DNA of 64,000 nucleotides, taken from Tethya wilhelma. Lineage: Eukaryota; Porifera; Demospongiae; Tethyida; Tethyidae. The notes beneath the pieces were generated by a model that had not been told where the DNA came from, did no database searches, and saw only the letters and a program-made list of their open reading frames with translations. Below, one piece after another: positions 21,920 through 32,639 of this stretch (position 1 is its first letter; every line of letters starts with the position of its first letter). Where the stretch lies: NCBI GenBank assembly GCA_964030475.1, contig CAXIPT010000001.1, positions 10,080,444-10,144,443 of the forward strand, read 5' to 3'. The position numbers and the translations under genes were made by a program.

Positions 21920-22706
21920 CAGATGAGTAACTCATAGCAATCTGGAGAAACAAAGAAACAAAATTGTATGACAGTACCTGTACACAATCATGTTAACCAT
22001 ACACACTGATCTTGGTGTTGTGATAATGTATTACCTATATATGGCTTGAGGTGATCTTCCACTGATACACAAATAACAGAGATCAGCTTTCTGCCTCTGG
22101 CACTGGAGCTTGGTGCAGTGTTTCTTAAAGACAGCACTGACTTTAAAGTCCAGGTTACGTTAATGCTTCAGGACATCAAAGAAAGCTGCACTTTTATGAT
22201 GGTAACTATGTGAGGCACCCTACAAATGACAAACTACAAATCATCACAGTTGATAGAAGACGACAGGCAGGTTTAAATGCTCCAACAACAATCTACTACT
22301 CAACATTACAAAGATCTGTAGAAACTACACATACCATGCATTAAAATCAAACTTCACTGACATCGATATTGCAATAATAGGCTCTGTTTTATTACGGAAA
22401 ATATCATTTTGTTATTTAACCACATTTTCATGCAAGTTATGTACATTGCACAAATATACTTGAGTGAACATGCCTCAAATGATGTCAATAAACTACATTA
22501 TCAAACTTAACGTGTGAACGTGAAGCTGAAGATGGGTTCCTAAACTTCTAAGTGACCAACCATCCATTCAACTATACACAAACCAAATACTGTTTTTGTT
22601 ATCCAGGTACTTTTATGTTATAAAATTTCATTCCACAATTTTCCAGAAGAGTATCACACATGCAGGTTACAATGCTGGAACTATAATGAATCTCTAATTT
22701 AAATGT

Positions 22707-22882
22707 AGGAATGGCCAAATTGTAAAAAGTGGCCAAACTTGATAGGAATGGTTGTGAGTTGAGTGAGGAGTTCATCCCTATGTGTCTCAGATATGTTCAT
22801 ATCCCAATGACATAATGGACATAGGTCCTACAACCATTCTTATCTTGTTTGCCAGCCCGCTTTTTACGATTCGCCCATTCCT
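22707..22882. mobile_element. MITE family A, copy 2 (176 bp)
   Basis: AGGAATGGCCAAATTGTAAA at the left, CGCCCATTCCT at the right, with inner inverted ATAGGAATGGTTG / CAACCATTC. Flanks AAATGT / TACATTT extend the symmetry. Same family as 15821-16007. Confidence 0.7.
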
Positions 22883-23259
22883 TACATTTGTATTCTTGTT
22901 TGTTCTAAATAATTGATGAGGTACCCTAGCCTTTGTACATACATCACTGTAAGGCTATATAGGCAATGGTAAAGTCTAATAGTTAGTAAAGCAGAGACTC
23001 AGCACAACCATAATACACTTGACTGCGTGGAAAGGGTTGTCATACAATTTGATTAGCTAATGAATAATTCATGAGTAAAAATTAATCACTACCATAAGGA
23101 GTAACCAGAGGAGAGACATGCAAAACCAATACCAAAGCACAATTTAAGGCTACAAGTTTATTTGTTGATGAATCGGCTTCTGAAAGATGATCATGAGAAA
23201 TGTCTTGCCAACATAGAAGAATATGAAGATGGAGAAACTGATGGGACGTTTGCATATTT

Positions 23260-23385
23260 AGTAATTTAGCGATGGAAGAGAATGAGCCAAAAAGTAGCTT
23301 TTGAAGCCTTTAGCAGTTATTTGCGTGAATATTTGTATTGTGCTAATGGGCCATTCCAGCACTCTTGTACTGGGAATATGATTAA
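23260..23385 (-). repeat. interspersed repeat B, copy
   Basis: The reverse strand resembles 45966-46120: TTCCCAGTAC.., TGGCCCATTAGC.CAATACAA, ATATTCACGCAAATAACTGC and TTTGGCTCATTCTCTTCC. A further copy of its first part is at 46549-46611. Boundaries are approximate. Confidence 0.6.
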
Positions 23386-24809
23386 TTCAGAAAATTAATA
23401 GTTCAATTCTATATAGGATTGGCAACAGGCTGCTAAGTTTTGTCCCATGGGAACTATCCCTACCTACTTGATGTCAAGCTTAATTGATCTTGACTAATAT
23501 TTGATCATATATATAGAGACTGCTATAGTCAAATCTCAGACATCTTATTCTATTTTCTAAGACCTTTTTGCTGTGTTGTGCTTTATTTAGAATTAATTTA
23601 ATATACTTGATGTGATACTCACAGATTCTCATGAGCGTGATGTACTCTAGATCTAAATATGCCACTGCCAGGAGTACCAGGAGAGGTGTTTCTTGCACAA
23701 CATAGCATGGATGAGGCTATAGAACAGATTGTGAACTCAGGCATAACTGCTTAACTTTGTCTATCTTGTGATAACATTCCTTTTATTTGATTATTACGTG
23801 TACACATGATGTATGCATGGGCATGCCATTAATTTGGTGGATTGCTCTATATATATCTACGAACCAAACACTGGGGTGTGCATGTGTTATTCCAAGAGTC
23901 CGTATACTATCAGTTAGTTTGTAGTGAGTTTGTTGTATCTGTTTTGTTCTAGTTTTTCTCTAAGTGGTTTTACCCTGCTTAGTGCATTTCTGTGTCCCTT
24001 CTTTGATCAAGTTTTATCTATTTGTGCTGAATGGTAGCATTTATTTGTAGTAGTGCTATAAGTTTCACTGTGGTCACCATCAAGTTGTTGGTCAAAGATA
24101 AGTGACCGGCCGATTACTGATCTCTGATACTGAACAGGCCTAGGTGTGTGACATATTGTAATCAAACTATAGGTACCATAGAGGTGGGAAATAATGAATG
24201 AGTGGAGTTGCAAAGCAATCATGCTGTAACATTGAATGAATTTCATGGTAGAATTGAATCTATGAACAGCACAAATGCCAGTCGTAGTGCTGAATCAATG
24301 AGGGATAAGTGATAAATGATTAAGCACAAATTTGTTGAGTACAGGCCTGAGCCAAACAGTAAATAGTGAAGCTTTACACAACTTAATGATAAATTGGTTA
24401 CAGGTACAAGGCAGAGTTTTCAGGACTACATAAAATAAAACAAAATTACTGACTACACAAGAAAGAGACGACATTGCGTTTAAATAATACTAGGGGAATG
24501 CACGCATTGGTGGGCAAGCCGAAGCGAGATAGCTCTGGCTAATTATAGACTATAGACTAAAGTGTTACAAAAGTCGGTAATGGTCGAAGATACCCATTGG
24601 TATATAGATTACGCAATGGTCAATCTTCTTGTCCATAGAGCATCTCCTACACTCAACAGAACCATTGGGCTGAGCTGATACAGACAGGTTGGAAAACATT
24701 CCAAACATGTATCACAGGTGGGATGAGTAATTTCTGACATTGCCTTCTAAAACTTTCTCATCTTCTGGGTCACAGCTGGTTGCCCAAATAATGCTGGTGT
24801 TAGATCAGT

Positions 24810-25030
24810 CTCTGACCTCCTTGCATGAGCCCGAGACCTCTCTCGCTCAAGCCTATGTTCAGTCTGAGAGGCTGTCTCTCCTGATCTTCTGTCTTCAGCA
24901 CGAGACCTCTCTCGCTCAAGCCTACGTTCTCTCTGAGAGGCTGTCTCTCTTGATCTTCTGTCCTCAGCCTGAGACCTATCTCGCTCCAGTAGAGTTCTCT
25001 TCGACGTTGGAGCCTTCTTTCATGAGGACT
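24810..25030 (-). pseudogene. fragment of charged 23-residue tandem-repeat protein (transposon-associated)
   Basis: The minus strand reads SRAEDRRSGETASQTEHRLE and SQAEDRRSRETASQRERRLE, a 69-bp unit repeated about 2.5 times. Arg/Glu-rich repeats of this sort are found at the N terminus of large Helitron/Pif1-helicase-linked proteins in invertebrates; the assignment is tentative. No helicase is present nearby. Confidence 0.45.
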
Positions 25031-25539
25031 ATCCATTTTATAAACACTTCGAAGTTAAACGTACATCATTATACATTCGATGAACGTGCATGGCATAAAA
25101 TTAATTCATGGCGTGGCACATGCATGGCATATACCGTATAGTTCAATTGTTGTTATATACGTAATGCGCATGCGAATAATTAGAAGAACGAACGACGACA
25201 AACAAAATTGTCGTTCAACACACTAGGGTGGGCTCACTTTGGCTCGCCCAATAAATGAGTCACAGTCTGTAATCTCTCTTTCGATAACTTAAGGAAGAAT
25301 ATTAATGAACTTTGATAAGACCTTGACCTCGAGAAAGGCATGGTTAGGCTAGATGAGTGAAGGGAATGGGTGCTGTACACACACTCACGACTCTGAATTT
25401 GTAAGACCATGTAGAGATGACAGAGACTGGCAGCAGCTCTTCTCTGTTGTAGTGTAGATTTGATTGTACCAACAAATCAGAGTAGGGAGATTCCCAGGCT
25501 CTGAAGCAGACACATAGCGCGAACTTGGACGTCTTCCAA

Positions 25540-26830
25540 TCTAGTGATGTGGATTCCAGGCAATGGCTGCATACTCCAAATGAGGTCTAATAAATGAAGA
25601 GTAGAGTGTTTGGGGAGAAGAATACTGATGAAATCTTCTGAACAACAGACCAATGAGTCTTCTAGCCTTGTTTGTGCAGTTTAAGAATCCCAAGGTGTTT
25701 GTAGCTAATTACTTGACTAAGCACACATTCATTTAATGTTAGACAACTCAGGGGCATAAGGCATGACTGTGTTAATTCAGTATAGGTAGCATTATGGATT
25801 TGATCTTCCAAGGATGGTATCAAGTTAATATTTTGTGAACATGTTAACTAAATTAATTATTAATTAACTACCAGAGCACATAATTAATGAGTTATGGAAA
25901 AAAAACAATATTAAAGATAGTGCTCTTTAATTAGAAATTTGTCATAACTAATTTATTATGCACTAATTAATTATGCGCTCTGGTGGTTAATTATTAATTA
26001 AGTTAATTAACACATCACCTAAATATGGGGCCAATATCTCCACGGGAACCCTAACTCCTGGAAAAAATGCTTAATTATGCAATTATTCGAGGTCACATGA
26101 CTATCAAACTTTGTGTGGACTTTACAATCCATGATATGTACCATGTCTCGGAGTTTGATATTGTATGCTCATTCTTGGATTGAAATATTTTAAGTTCAAT
26201 TTTATGCATAATGTAGGCTGAGAAGGTGGACTAAGTGATCTGTGGCGTTTTCTTGAGACAAACATTAGTTTGCATTCAGTTCCAGCATTTAGTTTAAGAT
26301 CTTTTGAATCCATGAACCTGGAAATAGAGTTTACATCAGCCTGCAAACAAGAATAGTCTACACTTGTCTTGATCACCCTATAGAGGTGCAATATCATCAG
26401 CAAACATATTCACTTCACTTTCTGCAGAGATCACAGAAGCCACACTGTTAATGTATGTAACAAAGAAGAGAGGGCCCAACACAGAGCCTTGCGGCACACC
26501 TGAAGCAACCAAAAGTACATGAGATTTAACTCCATCAACACACACATTTTGTGATCTGTTTGATAGATAACTATTAATCCACTTGATAAGGTACACATCC
26601 ATACCGAGTTCACAGAGTTGATTCAGCAGAAGGGTGTGAGGAACAGTATCAAAAGCCTTGGAGACATAAAAAAAAGACAAAATAGACTTCGTTACCTTCA
26701 TCCAGAGCTTTCTGCCAGTCATGATCACTTTGATGAGAGCCGAAATAGAGGATCGATGACCCTGGAAATTGGAGAGTTCAGTGTTAGAAAATCTTCCATA
26801 ATCTGCTTGACATGCCTTTCAAATTAGCTA
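25540..26830 (-). pseudogene. non-LTR retrotransposon reverse transcriptase (CR1/Jockey-like), dead
   Basis: From right to left: SALIKVIMTGRKLW / DWQKALDEGNEVDF in two frames, then VSKAFDTVPHTLLLNQLCEL, SGVPQGSVLGPLFFVTYINS, the catalytic MFADD, and after a frameshift at about 26390 DVNSISRFMDSKDLKLNA. Farther down, about 25550-25620 encodes IRPHLEYAAIAWNPH, the conserved thumb region. A MITE (25843-26011) separates these pieces. Frameshifts and stops throughout. This is a 3' part only; no endonuclease is seen. Confidence 0.8.
25843..26011. mobile_element. AT-rich MITE inside the dead retrotransposon (169 bp)
   Basis: Left arm GTTAACTAAATTAATTATTA..CTACCAGAGCACATAATTAA; right arm TTAATTATGCGCTCTGGTGG..AATTAATTAAGTTAATTAAC, inverted copies. 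It lies between the reverse transcriptase core and thumb remnants, so it inserted after the retrotransposon. Confidence 0.75.
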
Positions 26831-27783
26831 GCCAAAGAGATGCTGGCAGCAGTATGAGATGAACTGCGCATGTGAAAGGCCACATGTGATGAGTGTGTGC
26901 TGTACTGCAGCGGAATACATACTGCTTGTGGTTAACTTATTATTAAATGATGAAGTGGCCTGGAAGGGATATGGGTAATGGATAGAAAACAAGAATTCTA
27001 CCTTAAGAGACGATTGGGAACGAAATGAAAATATGAAAGCAAGAGCGTGATGATCTCATGAAAAACAGTAATAGATATTAAAAGTGGGCCAGGTAGGCAT
27101 CAATATTTCAACGATTCTCACTGTCAAGGTAGGCTTTCTGCATGTTCCTGCCTTGTTGTGTGTTTAAATGTCACTTTGGCTTGACTAGCTCTCTTCAGTG
27201 TCTTCAGTCATTTGTCATTTGCTTGAACATGGGCCTGGGAACTACCACTACCTGGGAACTACCACTGCTTTTAGAAAGGGAGGCATCTGCTGGACCAGAT
27301 CACTTCTTTAGGAAGTGTCACTGAGTAGCATTGCCGTCAAATACATTTCGAATGGGCAACTTGATGGATAGATCCCCGTGAGTTAATCCTAGGGCGTACT
27401 CAGGACATAGGCTGACCTTATACAGGATGGAATTTTTCAGGGGAATAGCACGCAAGGTATAAGTGTGTGTGTGAATTAAATAAATTACTGAAGGTTGAAT
27501 ATCCGTGTTTGGCAGATGATTAATCAGGGAATTCTGATTATAGGCCCTCCAGGGACCTGAAGGTCATGTCTGCAATGAATGGAATCTCTCTCCATTGAGC
27601 TTGAGCTGTAGGTCATACTGTTTTCCTGTTGATGCTTGGATTGCTAGCATTTGGGGTCATCACTCTAGCCATGCCTCATCTCTGCTGAGGAGCCACTGAC
27701 AGCTTGCAGGTCCATTCGCTTTAACAGGCTGGCATACTGTAGGGTATTCATTGTAACCACAGTCTTCTTCAGTCCTAGTGTGT

Positions 27784-27848
<65 letters not shown>
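27784..27848. repeat. (CT)n microsatellite, ~65 bp
   Basis: Uninterrupted CT dinucleotide run, followed 14 bases later by an unresolved base (27862). Confidence 0.98.
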
Positions 27849-27849
<1 letters not shown>

Positions 27850-27973
27850 GTCCACTAACTCNTAGATAATCTATTTTTATAACACTATTGGGGGAACACT
27901 AGGGAGTGTGGATTGTAGGACATGCATATACTTTTGAAGCACAACAATAAACCTCTTTATATGAATACATACA

Positions 27974-28781
27974 CTAGAGGTAGTTGCCGTGAGTTGAGTA
28001 GAAATGCTTGAAAGTCAGAGAGGTTGATTTACTGTTCTCCTGTATGCCAGATGCGAAAAATGTACAAACTTCTATTAGAGTTGTGAATGAGGGTAGTCTG
28101 GTGTAATATTTCACCTTCGAATTGTCGTCTTTAAATGACTCTTCACAAAGAGACTGATCACGAAGAGCTTCTGTTAAAATCTTATCTCTTTCTCTTAACC
28201 AGTCACAATCTTGTCTTAAACTATCATGTTCACACTTGAGAGCATCATTGTTTTCTCTCAACCTCTTGTTGGCTGGTTACACTTCTCTCTCAATTGTAAA
28301 TTTTCACTCCATAGACTTATGGATCTCGTTTTCAGTTTGCCCATATCAGTCATATATGTATGTGTGAGGTTCACAGTAGTCTGACCATTACCAACCTCAT
28401 TAAGCTCAAGTAGTAGTCCATTAGTAGCTGTCGACCAACATAGAAACCTATTCAAGTCACCTCCTTTTGGTAACTGATGTTCTTTCAAACCTCTCCATAT
28501 TGTCAGCTAATTTTCTTTTCTTAGTGTGGAAGAATACTATCAGGTGAGAGTGGGTCATTGCTTTTACTTCCAGACAGAAAGTACATGTTCGCAGCAGATA
28601 CAGGAGTACCTGATGCCCTCATATTTTTCGTCTCTACAGCAGCTATCCATTTAGCACTTATCTTTGTATTTTCTGGAAAATGATAGATTAATCTAATTGT
28701 AATTGAACAGGAGCAATAAAAACAGACAGTGTACATATAAGCATAGAGTTGGATGTATAGTAATAGTTCACAAAAAGTCAC
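27974..28781 (-). pseudogene. THAP/DDE_4 (PIF-Harbinger-like) transposase, 5' part only
   Basis: Three short frames read consecutively. 28781-28521 ends with a THAP zinc-finger tail: FPENTKISAKWIAAV..NMYFLSGSKSNDPLSPDS, where the usual Cys-x-x-His has been lost. 28488-28258 is a linker. 28261-27974 is a coiled coil (REN..LKCEHDSLRQDCDWLR) followed by DDNSKVKYYTRLPSFTTL, the block that precedes the catalytic domain in THAP-linked DDE_4 transposases. The catalytic domain itself is absent downstream. Confidence 0.65.
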
Positions 28782-29307
28782 ATAAAGTAATTCTCATACT
28801 CAAGGTGTCCATTAACTGAAAAATTTATCCTCACAGTATGTATAAAGACAGCACACATCAAGTCACCAGTAACATAGCTCTTAATATGGGTAGTGCCATG
28901 AAGAATACTGTAACTAATTTAGTCATTGAGCACTGAGGAAGAGATTGCAAAGGAATGCAGAGTGCTTCAATGCAGAAGTCTGCAGGCCTCTAGAACGGGC
29001 AAGAACCTAACTGTAGATGTTCTTCAAACTTGGGCCTGTGTGCAGGATGCTAGTGTGGCAGTGACGAGGTAGAGATGTCCACAATATTATTCCTAAGAAT
29101 GTTAATAAAAGAGACCTCAAGGTATCTCAATAGTCCTTTTTATCTAGCTAGGCCTAAGAATGCAATTATTCTCAATTGCGATGCTAAGTGCTTCCAAACA
29201 GCCAATTTTCTACATTCACATCACATGCGCCATAAGTAGCAATACAAAATTGCCAATGTTTGGACTGCTGTGAAGGCCATCTATCTCTAAATCCATCTCT
29301 AAATAAC

Positions 29308-29640
29308 AGAACCAAAAAGTAAACTTTGAACAAAAAACTTTGTTAGCATTTTTTTCAAGTCAATAGCGCTTACTAGTGCTTATACATCTATAGACTATTA
29401 AACAAGATTTTAAACAACTAAATGGACCTGAAAAAATCTTTATGGAGCTCTAAAGGTAAAAATAAATGGTTTAGTATATCTGTAGATGTAGCTACAAAGC
29501 TTCTTTTTTTGTTCACTTTAGTTGCTTGAAACTTACTTTGTTAGCGCCTGAATATCTCAGCACTAGTAAGTGCTGTGGATTTGGAATAAATGCTAATTAT
29601 TTAAGAAAGAAAATTGTTAAAAATTAACTTTGGTGGTTCT
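29308..29640. mobile_element. degenerate inverted-arm element
   Basis: AGAACCAAAAAGTAAACTTT at the left and AAATTAACTTTGGTGGTTCT at the right are imperfect inverses, and internal AACTTTGTTAGC / CTTTGTTAGCGCC repeats add further symmetry. Probably an old MITE. Confidence 0.4.
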
Positions 29641-29879
29641 AGATACGATAAGCACATGGCTTTTACAGCATTGGAGATTTTGTGTTGCTGCCTATATATG
29701 GTGGCCGTCCACGCATGACGTCACGTTCATTTCAATGCAATCAAAGTACTTTCTACTAAATGAAAAGGACTATTAAGGAGAAGAAAGATTCTAAAGAGAT
29801 GCTCCATACAAAGATAAGCAGAAGCTAGCTGATGGGTCTTAACTAAAGGATCACAGCAAGAGAACAGATACAGAAAACA

Positions 29880-30530
29880 GTTGGCTTTACAACACATATC
29901 CCAACGATATCATTGTCATTGGAGAGGTTGAAAGTAAGAATGTGACCAAGATGGCAGGAAGATTTATGAATGGTTAAACAACTGGTCTTCAACTCCGATA
30001 AGACCCCACAAGTCAATTTTTTAAAAAATCTACTGACCACCCTCCCTCCTGTATTCCACTTTTTTGCAGGTATTTGTGAGCAAAAAGTTGACAGACTTCC
30101 AACATGAACCACAAAGCAGGAGGAGGAGCAAGGAGAACAATATCAGTATAGCAGACAGCACCAGCAAGGTGTTGTCTCCAGTACGTAGCAGCCTGCACCA
30201 CACCTCTCAAACAAATCATTAATATAAACTGTGAGAAGAATACCGTATAGCGGGAAATTTTCATTGGTGCAAAATTTTGTATAAATCGTTAACGCATCAG
30301 AAATTTTTTTTCCTATTTTTAAGTTTCGTGTACACGGCACACGCTTGTATTGCGCATAATGCGGAAGTTAAACTTTAGTATACTCAAACGGCATACTAAA
30401 AATATGAAAATTTCCACCATATGAATTGGAAACACCATTAGAAAATCCAAAGGGGGCTGAGAGATATTGCACCACTTCAGTAACGGCTGCTGGGAGGAAT
30501 ACCAAATAATGAGTAACCTCACATTGAGTG
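29880..30530 (-). pseudogene. second reverse transcriptase fragment, split by a MITE
   Basis: Minus strand: APFGFSNGVSNSYGG (from the xNGVRQGGxLSP block) near 30420-30480, then a MITE, then GILLTVYINDLFERCGAG, AYTDIVLLAPPPALWFMLEV (the YADD active-site region, here YTDI), CQLFAHKYLQKS and HLGHILTFNLSNDND (the HLG motif). Two frames are used. It belongs to a different retrotransposon family from the 26-kb fragment, because the active-site and HLG blocks differ. Confidence 0.7.
30241..30423. mobile_element. 'TTTCG'-type MITE inside the reverse transcriptase fragment
   Basis: ATAGCGGGAAATTTTCATTG at the left and TATGAAAATTTCCACCATAT at the right are inverse copies; the interior is AT-rich with a GCGCATAATGCG patch. 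It cuts the reverse transcriptase between its NGVRQGG and VYINDL motifs. Related ends occur near 48723, 49510, 53324 and 61321. Confidence 0.65.
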
Positions 30531-30723
30531 GCGGAAGATTATATATGGTTCTTCTTCTTCTTCTATCTTGGCTCAGAGACTAGAAGCTGATTCTTGAACA
30601 AATGAACTTGGTTTCCTCCAGGTCAGTCACTTTTGCCATTGGTTTTTAGCGNAAGCGCGTGCGTGGCAGCACTAATTAGATTACTCACTGATTTTGGCAG
30701 GAACTTTAAAATTTTGAAGTATG

Positions 30724-31600
30724 TCTGCAGAGCCAGGAAGAAAGACAGCGTACTCAGCTGATCTTAGAGTGCGTATTGTATGGCAATTGGTATGGGGTAC
30801 ACCTACAGGAAAATTGCTCAGAATTTAAACTTAAGCCTTGGAACTGTATGTAATGTACTTAAACATATTGAAGCCACTGGTGAAGTAATGCCAGCTAAAC
30901 CAAGCATTGATAGAGATCACACAAGGATTTTAAGTGACTATGAGATACTAGTCGTGATTGGAATTGTAACTGAAAACCCTACTTTTTACCTTGGTGAAAT
31001 ATGTAAACGTCTATATTAAGAAATAGGAATCGAAGTCTCTCAAGCTACCATTTGTCGTACCCTACACCATCACGGCATCACTCGCAAGAAACTCCAGCAA
31101 ATTGCAACTCAACAATCAATGGAAACTAGAGCAAAGTTCATAGCTGAAGTTCAGTTTCACTCCATTGATCAATTTGTCTGGCTTGATGAAACAGGCAGTG
31201 ACAATCGTGATTATAGAAGACGGTATGGATACAGTTGGAAAGGGGAACGACCAGTGTGTCATCGTATTCTACATCGTGGAAAGAGGGTATCAACAATTGC
31301 AGCATTCGCCACAGATGGATTAGTTGCATTAGAATTCAAAAAAGGAACAGTAGATGGCAGTACATTTCACGACTTCATTAGAGGCAGTCTAATCCCTGAG
31401 ATGCTCCCATTTGATGGTTCTAATCCAAGATCGATATTAGTGATGGACAATTGCAGCATCCATCATGTTCAGGAAGTTACTGAACTTATAAGAGAAGCTG
31501 GGATTCTGCTCCTTTTTTACCTCCATATAGTCCAGATTTGAACCCAATCGAGGAGTTATTTACATATCAAAAAATTGCAATGCTTTATTCTATAAATTAC
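30724..31600 (+). pseudogene. Tc1-like (IS630-Tc1-mariner) transposase, inactivated
   Basis: Starts near ATG 30721 (SAEPGRKTAYSADLRVRIVW), shifts frame at about 30779 into YRKIAQNLNLSLGTVCNVLK (helix-turn-helix), has a TAA at 31017 after EICKRLY, and then continues EIGIEVSQATICRTLHHHGI. The catalytic core has FVWLDETGSDNRDYRR (first Asp), SILVMDNCSIHHVQEV (second Asp), and after another frameshift in a T-run near 31514-31520 PPYSPDLNPIEELF, giving DD34E-like spacing typical of Tc1. Ends and TA targets are not clear. Dead but recognisable. Confidence 0.85.
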
Positions 31601-31986
31601 CTTGAATGCTCTGTCCTAATCATGAATGTACATTATCTGTTTACATATACACACACCATGTAGAGGGAGAGACCATAAGTCCCGTGCTGTATCTATAAGC
31701 AGTAGCATTAACTCTACGGGTTCTACTTCGCAATATATCTTCCATATCATTTTGACCAACACTTGATCAACACGTCACAGGGCTGCAGTTGTAAAAAAAA
31801 GCGGTATGTGATGATGCATGATAAGGGAAGTCCTGCATCGGAGCTCAGTATTATGCATGTATCTATAATTTTCCTTTTATGTATACGAAGTGTGTCAGTA
31901 ACTTGCAACTTAATTTCCCAATATGATGTATGATTGTGTACAGTACGGTGGGAGGGTTGCAAGCGGTGAGCACCTGTTAGATATGT

Positions 31987-31998
31987 ACACACACGTAC

Positions 31999-32029
<31 letters not shown>
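31987..32029. repeat. (CA)n microsatellite
   Basis: Mostly uninterrupted ACACAC, with a related imperfect run just upstream (31986 onward). Short Cys/Val frames on the other strand are by-products. Confidence 0.95.
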
Positions 32030-32030
<1 letters not shown>

Positions 32031-32639
32031 TCCAGTAGTCCCTTTGATAGCAACAAAAGGTATGCTAGGTAATGGCTCAAATTAAGTTGTAGGTCTACTA
32101 ATCCACAAAGTATGGCATGGGTGGGCACTTAACTGGTCTGACGCAAGCATGCAGCACACATCGGGGGAGATTAGAGACACAAGTATGCAGCATGTGCATG
32201 TAAATTATTATACAACTATTTGAGTCTTGTCCACTGCCTTGCTTTGTGCTTTCTCTGCTGAGCATTTTTCAACCGATGTTTTTTTTTCTGCCGGACGTTT
32301 TGTTCTGCAGAGCATTGTTTTTCAACTGAGCTTTCTTTCCTGCTGAGCATTTTTCATAGAGCATTTTTTGTGGACTAGGCCTCGTGGGGATACCACGTTA
32401 AAAAATTCGAGTGCCTGTGGCATACCTCTTGGGTCACTTGGAAAGTGTTACTCTTATGCGTGTGTGTGTGTGTTGTTTTACAAAAGTTACTTTACTATAA
32501 TTCCAAACTAAATAAAGAACTAAGAACTAAAACTCTAAAACAAAAATCATGAATGCAAATTAAAACTACAAAGAAAAAAGATATGTCATTATCAATTATT
32601 GCAGAATCAAACTAAATATATACCATAAAAAAATCTTGA

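Noticed and set aside
31747..32128. Cys/Val-rich frames
   Set aside because: They are translations of the (CA)n microsatellite.
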